Shown piece after piece: positions 16,403 through 25,241 of a DNA stretch of 64,000 bases. Location of the stretch: contig JBDWGM010000125.1 of NCBI GenBank assembly GCA_039975755.1, forward strand, positions 34,851 through 98,850, written 5' to 3'. Source of the DNA: JABSSA01 sp039975755 (GTDB lineage Bacteria > Pseudomonadota > Alphaproteobacteria > Rhodobacterales > Rhodobacteraceae). Position 1 is the first letter of the stretch; every line of letters starts with the position of its first letter. The notes beneath the pieces are model-generated. The model was given only the letters and a program-made list of their open reading frames with translations. It had not been told where the DNA came from and searched no databases. A program made the position numbers and the translations under genes.

Positions 16403-17593
16403 TTAATCGTTCAGGCGCAGATGAGCCATGATTTGCCCATGATCAGATGCAAGTTTGTTATAGGGGGCCTCTGGATGGCTGCCGTCAGTCAAGTGATCAT
16501 TGAACGCGCTGAAATATTCCATCTCGCCTATACTGTCCGGGGCATCGCCCAAGAAGTGGCGCGACATAAATATCTGGTCGATGCTTTCAAATGCTCCGCC
16601 AAAAGCGGACGTAAAGATCATGTCGCGCGTGGACCGCCGGATGAATTGCCGTTCGGCAGAATGCAGGCGGCGGGATTCGATGGCTTCGCGAATTTGCGTA
16701 TTTTCTTCATCGCAATACCGATCTCGGCGGGTTTTGGCGTCATGGCGTTGCATCCAAGCATAGTTCTTGAATGGCACTTCACCACTGATGATTTCAGTAC
16801 TAACAGCATGTTCGCCATCGTTGAAATCCCCCAGAACCATCACCGGATATCCGGCATCCAGCTCTGCAACGATCGCGCGTCGCAACACCCATGCTTCGGC
16901 AGTTCGGCGCAAAGCCGAACGCAAGCTGCCCAAAGCGCGCCCTACGGCATCGTATTGGGTCAGGTCCGATTCGGGTGCATGTTCTGCCCCCTCGGGACGA
17001 ATGAATTCGCCAAGCTTGGACTTAAGATGACAATTGAAAACGCTGATCACGTGATTTCCGACAGGAATGCGCACTTTCAAGATTGGACGGCTGAGGCGAC
17101 TGATACGGAACGATCCTCCATCCCCTTCTGTCAATCCCGTCAGGGGAATATCAATAGGATCGTCCAAATCTTGAATGATCTCAGGCTTGCCCTCAAACCC
17201 ACGACGGGACAGGGTCGCCACGCCTGGACGGCGATGACCCGCTGCCCCATCCGAAACGTTTCGCGCAAAGGCCAAAGACGCAGAACCATACGACCCGTAG
17301 GCCAATTTCGAAAAAATCGCTTTGCGCCGATATCGTTTGTCGCGGCCCGGAATATGCGCGGCATTGCCTGCTTCGCCTTCCGCATCCGCCTGCGCAATGA
17401 CGTCGCGCAACGCGTCCTCTTCAAAGATCTCCTGAAAACAAACGACGTCCGCATTCAGCGTTTGGATTTGTTCGGACAGCCAATCCGCCTTCCACGCGTA
17501 TTCTTCCGGGGTATAGGATTGAAACCGGTAATATTCCTGATCCGCCCCAATCAGGTTTTTTACATTGAAAGACGCGATAGTGAATTGAGTCAT
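16403..17593 (-). CDS. Endonuclease/exonuclease/phosphatase (EEP) family hydrolase
   Basis: Protein of 396 residues, no signal peptide. EEP landmarks are IASFNVKNL at the start, VVCFQEIFEE near residue 50 (catalytic Glu), VLGDFNDGEHA in the middle and LASDHGQIMAHL at the C-terminal end. The fold covers DNases, phosphodiesterases and phospholipases, so the substrate is open. Its start overlaps the dehydratase stop by 4 bases and pcaD follows after 11 bases, which firmly places it inside the operon, an odd partner for aromatic catabolism. Confidence 0.8.
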   Translation of the reverse strand: MTQFTIASFNVKNLIGADQEYYRFQSYTPEEYAWKADWLSEQIQTLNADVVCFQEIFEEDALRDVIAQADAEGEAGNAAHIPGRDKRYRRKAIFSKLAYGSYGSASLAFARNVSDGAAGHRRPGVATLSRRGFEGKPEIIQDLDDPIDIPLTGLTEGDGGSFRISRLSRPILKVRIPVGNHVISVFNCHLKSKLGEFIRPEGAEHAPESDLTQYDAVGRALGSLRSALRRTAEAWVLRRAIVAELDAGYPVMVLGDFNDGEHAVSTEIISGEVPFKNYAWMQRHDAKTRRDRYCDEENTQIREAIESRRLHSAERQFIRRSTRDMIFTSAFGGAFESIDQIFMSRHFLGDAPDSIGEMEYFSAFNDHLTDGSHPEAPYNKLASDHGQIMAHLRLND

Positions 17594-18561
17594 TCGAGAT
17601 ACTCCAAAGCACGTGCAAAGACAGACTGATCGACATTGCCGCCCGAAATCACCACCACAACATCATCGCCGTCAATTTGGTCGCCCTGATATAATGCAGC
17701 GGCCAGTGCAACTGCGCCGCCCGGTTCTGTCACCAATTTCAATCTCAGGAATGCTTGGGCCATAGCGCGCAGCACGTCTTCGTCGCTGACCACCATGCCC
17801 AGCCCGCACAGGCGTTCCATAATCGGGAAGGTAATTTCCCCGGGGGACGGCGTAATGATGGCATCGCACAATCCCCCCGACGTCGCTTCGTTGTGTTCGA
17901 TCTTTCCTGACACCAGGGAACGCGCAACGTCATCGAAATTTTCCGGTTCCACTGAACGAACGCTAAAATCCGGTGCATCTGCCTCAAGGGCCATCGCGAT
18001 ACCGGATGTTAGCCCCCCGCCCCCACAACAGACAAGCACATCAGCCTTGTGCACCCCTTGCTCTGCGCATTGCGCCGCGATTTCCAAACCCGTTGTGCCT
18101 TGGCCTGCAATCACTTGCGGTTCATCAAACGGCTTGATCAACGTCAATCCACGATCAGCCGCGATTTTGGCGCCAATTTCATCTCGGTCTTCCGCACCTC
18201 TTTCATACAGAACAACTTCCGCACCGAAATCACGGGTGTTCTGAATTTTCAATTTAGGCGCATCAGACGGCATGATAATGACCGATGGAACGCCGTGCAG
18301 TTGGGCAGCATGAGCCACACCTTGGGCATGATTGCCGCTGGAAAATGCAATCACGCCTTTGCTGCGGACATCAGCATCCAACGCCGAAACAGCCGACCAG
18401 CCCCCGCGAAACTTAAAGCTGCCGGTAACTTGCAAACACTCTGGTTTGACCCAAACACGCCGGCCGGCAATCTTGTCCAGAAAAGGTGACGTCAACAATG
18501 GCGTGCGCCGCGCATGGCCAGACAGACGAAGGGCTGCGGCCCTGATCATTTTGATATTCAT
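17590..18561 (-). CDS. PLP-dependent threonine/serine dehydratase-like protein
   Basis: Protein of 323 residues, fold type II PLP family. The PLP lysine is K50 in GSFKFRGG; SSGNHAQG (about 74-81) binds the substrate carboxylate; the glycine loop CCGGGGLTSG binds the phosphate. It lacks the C-terminal regulatory domain of biosynthetic IlvA, so it is a catabolic-type threonine or serine dehydratase or a related racemase or lyase. It overlaps both neighbours by 4 bases (stop and start ATGA type), showing strong translational coupling. Confidence 0.85.
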   Translation of the reverse strand: MNIKMIRAAALRLSGHARRTPLLTSPFLDKIAGRRVWVKPECLQVTGSFKFRGGWSAVSALDADVRSKGVIAFSSGNHAQGVAHAAQLHGVPSVIIMPSDAPKLKIQNTRDFGAEVVLYERGAEDRDEIGAKIAADRGLTLIKPFDEPQVIAGQGTTGLEIAAQCAEQGVHKADVLVCCGGGGLTSGIAMALEADAPDFSVRSVEPENFDDVARSLVSGKIEHNEATSGGLCDAIITPSPGEITFPIMERLCGLGMVVSDEDVLRAMAQAFLRLKLVTEPGGAVALAAALYQGDQIDGDDVVVVISGGNVDQSVFARALEYLE

Positions 18562-19376
18562 AACATCTTATCCATCCAAGTATTCAACGCGTCCAGCGCT
18601 TCTGGTTCGTCCAAAAATGGCGCGTGACCTCGGTCTTGGACTTCGGTCGCGATCATATCAGGTCGTTTGGTGCACATCTTTTGAAAGGTATCTGCACGAA
18701 ACAAATTGGAACCGCTTCCTCGCAAGGCGCACAAAGGCATATCCTGCAACGCATCGAAAAAGGGCCACAGATCAGGAATATCTGTTTCGACTTCGACGGC
18801 GTTGCGCAAAGCTGGATCATAGGTGATATCCAGCCCCTTTTCATCTTGTACGAAATGCAACTGCGCTTCTTCCAACCAACGCTGTTCAGGGACATTTGCA
18901 AACCCGACGGATGCGGCCCGCAGAGCGCGCGCAGCCTCTTCATGCCTGCGCGCATTGGGGCGCCGCCCCAAATACGTCATGATGTTACCAAGCCCGGCTG
19001 TATCCAATTCCGGCCCGATATCGTTCAAGGTAACGCCCAACAGTCGATCCCGTACGGTGGCCGCCAGCCCCATGGCTTGCAATCCACCGCGCGATGTTCC
19101 CAAAATGGCAACGCGGTCCAAATTCAAATGATCCAATAGACCCAATATGTCCTGACATTCCACTGGCACTTTGTAGTTCTGCCAATTTGGGTCCCAATCT
19201 GATCCGCCACGCCCACGCATATCCATTGTGATCACTCGACACTGTTTCAGATGCCCAGCAACATATCGAAAATCCTCACCGGTCCGCGTCAAGCCCGGTA
19301 AGCACAGCAGAGGCAACCCAGACCCCGTGTCTGTATAATGCAGCGACAGTCCATCCGATGACGAAAACTTGGCCAT
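18558..19376 (-). CDS. Alpha/beta hydrolase
   Basis: Protein of 272 residues. I chose ATG 19376, which shares a base with the TGA of the upstream gene (TGATG), over the longer open frame. LLCLPGLTRTGEDF gives the oxyanion region, DMRGRGGSDW follows, and the nucleophile elbow is LGTSRGG with S95. GHAPFLDEPEAL near the end carries the histidine. The general fold is clear and the substrate is not; relatives include enol-lactonases and esterases. It sits second in the nine-gene minus-strand run. Confidence 0.83.
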   Translation of the reverse strand: MAKFSSSDGLSLHYTDTGSGLPLLCLPGLTRTGEDFRYVAGHLKQCRVITMDMRGRGGSDWDPNWQNYKVPVECQDILGLLDHLNLDRVAILGTSRGGLQAMGLAATVRDRLLGVTLNDIGPELDTAGLGNIMTYLGRRPNARRHEEAARALRAASVGFANVPEQRWLEEAQLHFVQDEKGLDITYDPALRNAVEVETDIPDLWPFFDALQDMPLCALRGSGSNLFRADTFQKMCTKRPDMIATEVQDRGHAPFLDEPEALDALNTWMDKML

Positions 19377-20062
19377 CACGCGTTCGACAAGTTCGGAATT
19401 CCGGTCAGGTCTTTCAGAACATGTGCCGGTTTCCATGGCAAACGATCCATCGGTTCGCCCGCTCGATTGACCCAGCCAGTTTGAAACCCATGACCTGTCG
19501 CCGCCGCTGCGTCCCATCCATTCGAGGACACAAACAAAACCTCATTTGTTGTGCATCCGAAATGCTGGGTCACTAGATCGTAAACCACGGATGCCGGTTT
19601 GAAAATTCCGACGGATTCAACCGACAAAACAGCATCTAACAGGTCCGAAACTCCAGCCGATTTGACCGCACCGTCCAACATATCCGGTGACCCGTTGGAC
19701 AAAATGGCCGTTTGTTTCCCTGCAGACTTTAATGCCGCCAACATATCAGGCACCTCGGGATAGGCCTGCAATTCCCAATAAAGCTGCAACAGCCTTTCCC
19801 GCAATGCAGCGTCCCCATCATGGCCCGTTTTTTCAAGCGCCCAATCCAAGCCTTCTTGTGTCACGGTCCAGAAATTGGTGTGGGCCCCAGAAACGGCACG
19901 CAGCCACGTGTATTGCAACTGCTTAAGACGCCAATGCTCTGCCAGAATGGGCCAGCTGTCTTTAATAGCTGCGAAATCAGGTTCTGCAGCGGCTTGCCGC
20001 GCAGCAGCAGCCACATCAAACAAAGTTCCGTAAGCGTCAAAGACAACAGTCGTGATAGGCAT
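19376..20062 (-). CDS. Haloacid dehalogenase type II (HAD superfamily)
   Basis: Protein of 228 residues. I chose ATG 20062 because AGGGAGA lies just upstream and the product then starts directly with the catalytic motif VVFDAYGTLFD (nucleophile D8). SNGSPDML is motif II, VGIFKPASVVY holds the motif III lysine, and SSNGWDAAAATG is motif IV. This set, with YGTLFD and SNGWD, is typical of L-2-haloacid dehalogenases, which convert 2-haloacids to 2-hydroxyacids. Broad HAD phosphatase activity is an alternative. It is the first gene of the operon; 165 bases separate it from fabI. Confidence 0.85.
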   Translation of the reverse strand: MPITTVVFDAYGTLFDVAAAARQAAAEPDFAAIKDSWPILAEHWRLKQLQYTWLRAVSGAHTNFWTVTQEGLDWALEKTGHDGDAALRERLLQLYWELQAYPEVPDMLAALKSAGKQTAILSNGSPDMLDGAVKSAGVSDLLDAVLSVESVGIFKPASVVYDLVTQHFGCTTNEVLFVSSNGWDAAAATGHGFQTGWVNRAGEPMDRLPWKPAHVLKDLTGIPNLSNA

Positions 20063-20227
20063 ATGCGTTCTCCCTCTGGAAGAGGATGTCACGCCTCGTC
20101 GTTCGGGAAAAGGGCACATTTTCCATCTTTGGGATTTAGTCGGCGGGCAACCGTTTAGGTCATCGCTGATATTTTCAACGGTTTGCCCAGACCATGGCAA
20201 ACCATGCCAACTTGCCCTCAGAAGCGT

Positions 20228-21019
20228 TTACAGATTGTCCGCTTGTGGCATCCCAAGCACATGGAAGCCACCATCGACGCGAATGACCTCGCCTGTTGTG
20301 CACGCACCACCATCGGAACATAGATATACAGCAGTCGCACCAACAGCTTCCAATGTTGCGTTTTCACGCAGCGGCGCGTTTAGCCCCGTGTGTTTATAGG
20401 TTTTGCGCGCACCACCGATTGCAGCACCGGCCAAGGTTTTCATTGGCCCTGGACTGATTGCATTAACCCGCACACCGTCAGGCCCAAGATCATTTGCCAG
20501 ATAACGCGTTGCGGATTCCAGCGCGGCCTTGGCCACACCCATTACGTTATAGCTGGGCACAACGCGATTTGACCCTTGATAAGTCAGCGTCAAAAGCGTT
20601 CCACCATTGTCCATCATCAAAGGATGCGCACGGCGCGCCACTTCGATAAAGGAATATGCGCTGATTTCCAGCGAATGCTTAAAGTTGGCACGGCTGGTGT
20701 TCAAAAACCGCCCCGTCAGTTCGGATTTATCCGAAAAGGCAATTGCATGAATCAGAAAATCAATTGTCGGCCAGCGCGCTTCCAATGCGTCGAATGCGAC
20801 ATCAAGACTTTCGTCATCCGTAACGTCCACATCCACCATGAAATCAGAGCCAACCGATTGGGCCAGTGGCTCCAGTCGTTTTCCGAACGCTTCGCCCTGA
20901 TATGTAAAGGCCAGTTCGGCGCCAGCTTCGTGCAGCGCTTTCGCGATGCCCCATGCAATAGACCGGTCATTGGCAACGCCCATAACCAACCCACGTTTTC
21001 CTGAAAGAGATCCTGTCAT
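20228..21019 (-). CDS. fabI: Enoyl-[acyl-carrier-protein] reductase (NADH)
   Basis: Protein of 263 residues of the short-chain dehydrogenase fold. GVANDRSIAWGIA near the N-terminus is the FabI cofactor-binding motif. Catalytic Y147 (LTYQGS), Y157 and K164 (SYNVMGVAK) are in place. It reduces trans-2-enoyl-ACP in the last step of each fatty-acid elongation cycle and is the target of triclosan-type inhibitors. It follows fabB by 9 bases. Confidence 0.93.
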   Translation of the reverse strand: MTGSLSGKRGLVMGVANDRSIAWGIAKALHEAGAELAFTYQGEAFGKRLEPLAQSVGSDFMVDVDVTDDESLDVAFDALEARWPTIDFLIHAIAFSDKSELTGRFLNTSRANFKHSLEISAYSFIEVARRAHPLMMDNGGTLLTLTYQGSNRVVPSYNVMGVAKAALESATRYLANDLGPDGVRVNAISPGPMKTLAGAAIGGARKTYKHTGLNAPLRENATLEAVGATAVYLCSDGGACTTGEVIRVDGGFHVLGMPQADNL

Positions 21020-21028
21020 AATATCATC

Positions 21029-22258
21029 TTATCCGTGAAATCTAGATAGGATCATCGATCCATTTGTGCCGCCAAATCCAAAGGAATTTGTCATTACGCT
21101 GTCGAGACCCGCATTTTCAATCAACGATGTCGCCACTTCTCCGGCCTGAAGCGCGGGATCCAAGGTTTCTACATTGATCGAAGGTGTAATGAAATCATTG
21201 TCCAGCATCAGCAAACTAAAGATAGCTTCAAGCGCGCCCGCAGCGCCTTGCGCATGCCCAGTCATTGATTTCGTAGAACTGACCAGCGGTTGCGTACGCC
21301 CGGCAAAGGTGCGCCGCACCGCTTCGATTTCGCCGACATCCCCTACAGGTGTGGATGTGCCATGCGCGTTGATATAGCCAACTTCGCGTTCTTTGGGCAG
21401 CGTGCTAAGCGAAAGCTCCATTGCGCGTTGCCCACCTTCACCGGATGGGGCGACCATATCGTGCCCATCAGATGTGGCAGCATAACCTGTCACTTCGGCA
21501 TAGATTTTAGCACCGCGAGCTTTTGCGTGTTCTAGGTCTTCCAGAACAAGGATCCCGCCCCCGCCCGAAATGACAAAGCCGTCGCGATCCGCGTCAAACG
21601 CGCGCGAAGCGCGGTCGGGTGTATCATTGTATTTTGAAGACATCGCCCCCATCGCATCAAAGAGACACGACAAGGTCCAATCTAATTCCTCGCCACCGCC
21701 TGCAAACATGACGTCCTGTTTGCCAAGCATGATTTGTTCAGCTGCATTTCCAATACAATGCAAAGACGTCGAACAAGCGGAGGTTATCGAATAGTTGATC
21801 CCCTTGATCTTATAGGCCGTCGATAAATTCGCACTGATCGTCGAACACATGGCCTTTGGCACAGCAAAAGGACCGATCCGCTTGGTCGCGCCGGTTTTCA
21901 AAACAGTTTGATGAGCGGTCAGCATCGCGGACGTCGAAGGTCCACCTGATCCTGCAATCAAACCTGTTCGCGGGTTCGAAACATCGCCGTCAGCCAATCC
22001 TGCATCGGCGATGGCTTGCCCCATCGCAATATAAGCATATGCGGCGCCTGGTCCCATGAAACGCAAAGCGCGTTTGTCGATATGCTCTGACGGATCCAGA
22101 TCAATTGCTCCCGCAATCTGGCTTCGAAACCCGTGTTCGACCATCTGTTCGTTGGCGGTAATGCCGGAGCGGCCTGCTTTGAGGCTATCCAACACGTCAT
22201 TTGCGTTGTTTCCAATGGACGAGACGATTCCCAATCCTGTGACCACGACACGGCGCAT
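21029..22258 (-). CDS. fabB: Beta-ketoacyl-ACP synthase I
   Basis: Protein of 409 residues. RRVVVTGLGIVSSIG opens the thiolase fold; the active cysteine is C162 in SACSTSLHCIG; the two catalytic histidines are in NAHGTSTPVGD and GHAQGAAGALE. It condenses malonyl-ACP with acyl-ACP, and the FabB type with FabA next to it is the unsaturated fatty-acid route. The ATG start follows a 227-base gap containing a hairpin terminator, so fabB-fabI may also have its own promoter. Confidence 0.93.
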   Translation of the reverse strand: MRRVVVTGLGIVSSIGNNANDVLDSLKAGRSGITANEQMVEHGFRSQIAGAIDLDPSEHIDKRALRFMGPGAAYAYIAMGQAIADAGLADGDVSNPRTGLIAGSGGPSTSAMLTAHQTVLKTGATKRIGPFAVPKAMCSTISANLSTAYKIKGINYSITSACSTSLHCIGNAAEQIMLGKQDVMFAGGGEELDWTLSCLFDAMGAMSSKYNDTPDRASRAFDADRDGFVISGGGGILVLEDLEHAKARGAKIYAEVTGYAATSDGHDMVAPSGEGGQRAMELSLSTLPKEREVGYINAHGTSTPVGDVGEIEAVRRTFAGRTQPLVSSTKSMTGHAQGAAGALEAIFSLLMLDNDFITPSINVETLDPALQAGEVATSLIENAGLDSVMTNSFGFGGTNGSMILSRFHG

Positions 22259-22350
22259 ATGCGCACTCCTCTTTGCCTGTATCGTCTGTGTAGGACAGCC
22301 ACATGCAAGGGTGCAACCAGATAGAGTGTTTTTGGGTAGTCATCTTGGTC

Positions 22351-22391
22351 AAGCAAAAACCAATACATCCGACGATGTATTGGTTTGGCTT
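22351..22391 (-). terminator. Strong hairpin between the membrane protein gene and fabB
   Basis: Thirteen bases at 22357-22369 form a perfect inverted repeat with 22374-22386 around a CGAC loop. AAGC (22351-22354) and GCTT (22388-22391) extend it across a small bulge. On the minus strand the stem runs into TTTTTGC, fitting a terminator for the gene at 22486-23001. On the plus strand a T6 run lies a few bases beyond. Confidence 0.65.
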
Positions 22392-22485
22392 TAGACTTTT
22401 TTGACGCTTGAAGTCGGCAAAACGCCCGACCAAACATCCGAATGACATCATGGTCAATGGTTCAATTCACGAAAACTGTGACGTG

Positions 22486-23001
22486 TTATGGCCTGCGAAA
22501 CTGCACTGTCAGATGCTGCGAGATACCAATCGCAACGATTGCGTAGAGAATATGACCGTAGAGTGCGGCCCAAGTAATGCCTGAGAACTTTAGGAATGGT
22601 GGCATTCCCGCAACCAGATGTGCCATCACGTACAACGCGAACACCCATTGAATCACCCCGAATACGACAGCCACAACAAACCATGGCAGCATTGGTGCGA
22701 AACGCTTCCAGATCGGGCGACCGATCAAGGCGAACGCAAGGGGGTAACATATCATACCCGCGAAAAAATGAAGCAAATAGGCCGCTGGTTTCGACCCGAA
22801 TCCGGCAAGTGTTTTGAAAACTGAGCCAGCTAAAGGCACAGGTGCAAGTTTCGAGCCACCTATCAATGGGCTGATTCCCTGACCAAAAATTTCAAATGCC
22901 AAAGTGCCGAACCCGCCGGCAATCAAAAGAACCAAAAGCCTATCCAGAGAAAAAATAGGTCTCTGATCCGTAAATTGGATAGTGCCGTCACTGCTGGCCA
23001 T
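22486..23001 (-). CDS. Unknown inner-membrane protein of the fab cluster
   Basis: Protein of 171 residues with about four hydrophobic segments (roughly 18-42, 73-95, 103-125, 140-162) and no recognised domain. ACGGAG upstream of ATG 23001 supports the start. It sits between fabA (102 bases upstream) and fabB (227 bases downstream) on the same strand, with a terminator hairpin before fabB, so it is probably read with fabA. Position suggests a link to lipids or membranes, but that is only inference. Confidence 0.7.
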   Translation of the reverse strand: MASSDGTIQFTDQRPIFSLDRLLVLLIAGGFGTLAFEIFGQGISPLIGGSKLAPVPLAGSVFKTLAGFGSKPAAYLLHFFAGMICYPLAFALIGRPIWKRFAPMLPWFVVAVVFGVIQWVFALYVMAHLVAGMPPFLKFSGITWAALYGHILYAIVAIGISQHLTVQFRRP

Positions 23002-23103
23002 TGCAAAACTCCGTACTTGTTAAAACCACAAGTCGCAGTCTAGCCAGAAGAGCGTTATTTTTAACTTAACCCAAAGATGAGCACCAATTGGGCCTCGGTC
23101 AGA

Positions 23104-23613
23104 TCAGCTGTCTGATAATGCGACCTTCAGGCCAGTCACCTGATAAATGACCTCACCATCGGCTTCAACATGGCCGTTGGCCACGCCCATTGTCAAACGA
23201 CGCGTTTGGATCGCCTTGGTGAAATCTATGTGATAAGTCAGCATCTTACGATCTGGTCGCACCATCCCAGTCAGCTTTACTTCGCCAACACCCAATGCAT
23301 AACCGCGCCCCTGCCACCCACGCCAACCAAGGTTAAACCCTGTCAGCTGCCATAATCCATCCAATCCAAGACAGCCCGGCATAATAGGATTGCCCGGGAA
23401 ATGGCATCCAAAGAACCAAAGGTCTGGGTTGATGTCGAATTCAGCTACGATATGCCCTTTGCCGTGCTCTCCACCATCTGCACTTACGTCTGTGATGCGA
23501 TCCATCATCAGCATAGGTGGCTCGGGCAACTGAGCGTTTCCGGGACCGAAAAGCTCGCCGCGCGCGCATTTCAGAAGATCGTCTTTGTCGAATTGTGTCG
23601 GGTAGTCGGCCAT
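23104..23613 (-). CDS. fabA: 3-hydroxydecanoyl-ACP dehydratase/isomerase
   Basis: Protein of 169 residues, standard FabA size. The hot-dog active site is clear: H71 in FGCHFPGNPIMPG and D85 in LGLDGLWQL. The enzyme dehydrates 3-hydroxydecanoyl-ACP and isomerises the product to the cis-3 form, starting anaerobic-type unsaturated fatty-acid synthesis. It is divergent from irr across a 206-base gap that contains a palindrome, an arrangement known from other Rhodobacterales. Confidence 0.93.
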   Translation of the reverse strand: MADYPTQFDKDDLLKCARGELFGPGNAQLPEPPMLMMDRITDVSADGGEHGKGHIVAEFDINPDLWFFGCHFPGNPIMPGCLGLDGLWQLTGFNLGWRGWQGRGYALGVGEVKLTGMVRPDRKMLTYHIDFTKAIQTRRLTMGVANGHVEADGEVIYQVTGLKVALSDS

Positions 23614-23755
23614 TCTGGCGCGTCTCCTATCGCGGCGATATCTGCTTTAAATGACCGTCTAGCATCGGCAAGACACTGCTCGCAAGACCGCTCGAACGGC
23701 ATACAGAAAAGATGTATAACAGCGACTTGTGCGCACAGCCGTTCATTTTCATCTT

Positions 23756-23771
23756 AATTTCATTTGAAATT
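23756..23771. promoter_or_regulatory. Palindrome in the irr/fabA divergent promoter region
   Basis: AATTTCA, a two-base spacer and TGAAATT form a perfect dyad about 50 bases before irr. It could be an operator for Irr or for a lipid regulator. A loose promoter (TTGTGG, 16 bases, TAGTAT) overlaps and follows it. It does not match the known Irr ICE box well, so the binding protein is unknown. Confidence 0.35.
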
Positions 23772-23819
23772 GTGGGTTTGAGCCACCTATATAGTATTAG
23801 AACATAGCGAAGAGCCAAA

Positions 23820-24239
23820 ATGACATCGTCTTTACACAAAACCGGAGCAAAGTGGTTGCAAGGCGCTGGTTTGCGCCCAACACGTCAACGTGTCGCACTG
23901 GCTGCGTTGCTTGTCGGCGATGGACAGCACAGACATGTCACCGCAGAAAGTCTGTTTGCATCCGTGAAAACAGAAGGTGAATCTGTTTCGCTTGCCACAG
24001 TCTATAATACCTTGCGCGCTTTTTGCGACGCTGGTCTGATGCAAGAAGTCATGGTGGATGGGTCAAAAAGCTATTTCGACACGAACACTCATGATCATCC
24101 CCATTTCTTTTGGGAAGACGAAGGGCGCTTGACCGATGCCCCTGCGGATCAACTTGTAATCGCACAGATTCCTGATGCGCCCGAAGGTGTCGAAATCGCG
24201 TCCGTTGATGTGGTCATCCGATTGCGCCGCAAGGGCTAA
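23820..24239 (+). CDS. irr: Irr-type Fur-family iron/haem-responsive regulator
   Basis: Protein of 139 residues. Winged-helix landmarks are GLRPTRQRVALAALL, HVTAESLF and SLATVYNTLRAFCDAGL. The metal/haem region reads THDHPHFFWEDEGRLTD, where Fur proteins have HHDH. This pattern is typical of Irr, the regulator of haem and iron genes in Alphaproteobacteria. The N-terminal haem motif GCPWC of Bradyrhizobium Irr is absent, as in most members outside that genus. GAAGAG precedes the ATG. Divergent from fabA. Confidence 0.85.
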   Translation: MTSSLHKTGAKWLQGAGLRPTRQRVALAALLVGDGQHRHVTAESLFASVKTEGESVSLATVYNTLRAFCDAGLMQEVMVDGSKSYFDTNTHDHPHFFWEDEGRLTDAPADQLVIAQIPDAPEGVEIASVDVVIRLRRKG

Positions 24240-24370
24240 GGAACGATCTTCTAACATTCATAAGATCAATCCTCGCGGCAAAGCGTGTCTGTAATAGTCA
24301 GCACTTGAACAATCACACCACGACGCGCATCGTTTCAAAACAGACAGCTGGAACAAACGCGAGCGTGGCA

Positions 24371-25144
24371 ATGATGACGTCGAAACAGATAGAAACCTAT
24401 CAAAATGACGGCGTTGTCATGATCCCGGGACTGTTTGCCAAACATGTCGACGCTTTGCGCTCTGCTGTTGCAGATAACATGTCCAACCCTGGCCCATACG
24501 CGTCCCGCAATGAAAAACCGGGGCAGACGGGCTTGTTTTTTGACGACTATTGCAACTGGCAGCGGTTTCAGGCGTTCGAGGACGCTGCCCGCAATCCCGA
24601 GATCGTAACGACGGCCCAAGCTTTAATGGCTTCAACCAAGGTGCAAATGTTTCACGATCATGTTCTGGTCAAAGAGCCCGGCACCTCTATGCCTACGCCA
24701 TGGCATTCAGACGGTCCCTATTATTTCGTAGGTGGACAGCGAAATGTCAGCTTCTGGGTGCCACTGGACTCTGTCACAACCGCCTCTTTGCGGGTCGTTG
24801 CAGGGTCTCACCTTTGGGCAAAAGACATTTTGCCAACACGCTGGGTTTCAGAAGATGCCTTTTTCGAGGGTGATTACCTGCCTGCCCCCGATCCCGACAA
24901 AGACGGAATGGACATTCGGGAATGGCAAATGCAACCAAGCGATGCGGTTGCCTTTCATTTTCGCAGCCTTCACGGAGCGCGTGGGAATACATCAACCACA
25001 AGACGTCGCGCTTTTTCTTTGCGTTTGCTTGGCGATGACGCAACCTATGTCGAACGACCGGGGCCAACATCGCCCCCTTTCCCAGGACATGGCATGACAC
25101 CGGGGCAAGAATTGCGCACAGATTGGTTTCCCATTCTGACGTGA
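24371..25144 (+). CDS. Phytanoyl-CoA dioxygenase-family Fe(II)/2-oxoglutarate oxygenase
   Basis: Protein of 257 residues if started at ATG 24371. The frame is open from TTG 24305, but the extra residues look non-conserved; ATG 24374 is equally possible. The iron facial triad is visible: H112 and D114 in WHSDGPYYF and a distal His in FRSLHGARGN, with RRRAFSLR supplying the 2-oxoglutarate arginine. Family members hydroxylate phytanoyl-CoA, ectoine and many small molecules; no specific substrate can be named. The gene is on the same strand as the downstream thioesterase, 97 bases away. Confidence 0.82.
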   Translation: MMTSKQIETYQNDGVVMIPGLFAKHVDALRSAVADNMSNPGPYASRNEKPGQTGLFFDDYCNWQRFQAFEDAARNPEIVTTAQALMASTKVQMFHDHVLVKEPGTSMPTPWHSDGPYYFVGGQRNVSFWVPLDSVTTASLRVVAGSHLWAKDILPTRWVSEDAFFEGDYLPAPDPDKDGMDIREWQMQPSDAVAFHFRSLHGARGNTSTTRRRAFSLRLLGDDATYVERPGPTSPPFPGHGMTPGQELRTDWFPILT

Positions 25145-25241
25145 CACGCTGTTTTGATCATTTTTATCATCAGACACATCTAGGCGGGTCTTGTTATCCG
25201 TGCACATTCGCGCAAACCTGCCTTTGAAACGGAGGCCGCGC

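Noticed and set aside
16421..17629. A 402-codon open frame on the plus strand
   Set aside because: It is fully antisense to the EEP-family gene, which has conserved motifs; the plus frame product has no domain, and long antisense frames are common at this base composition.
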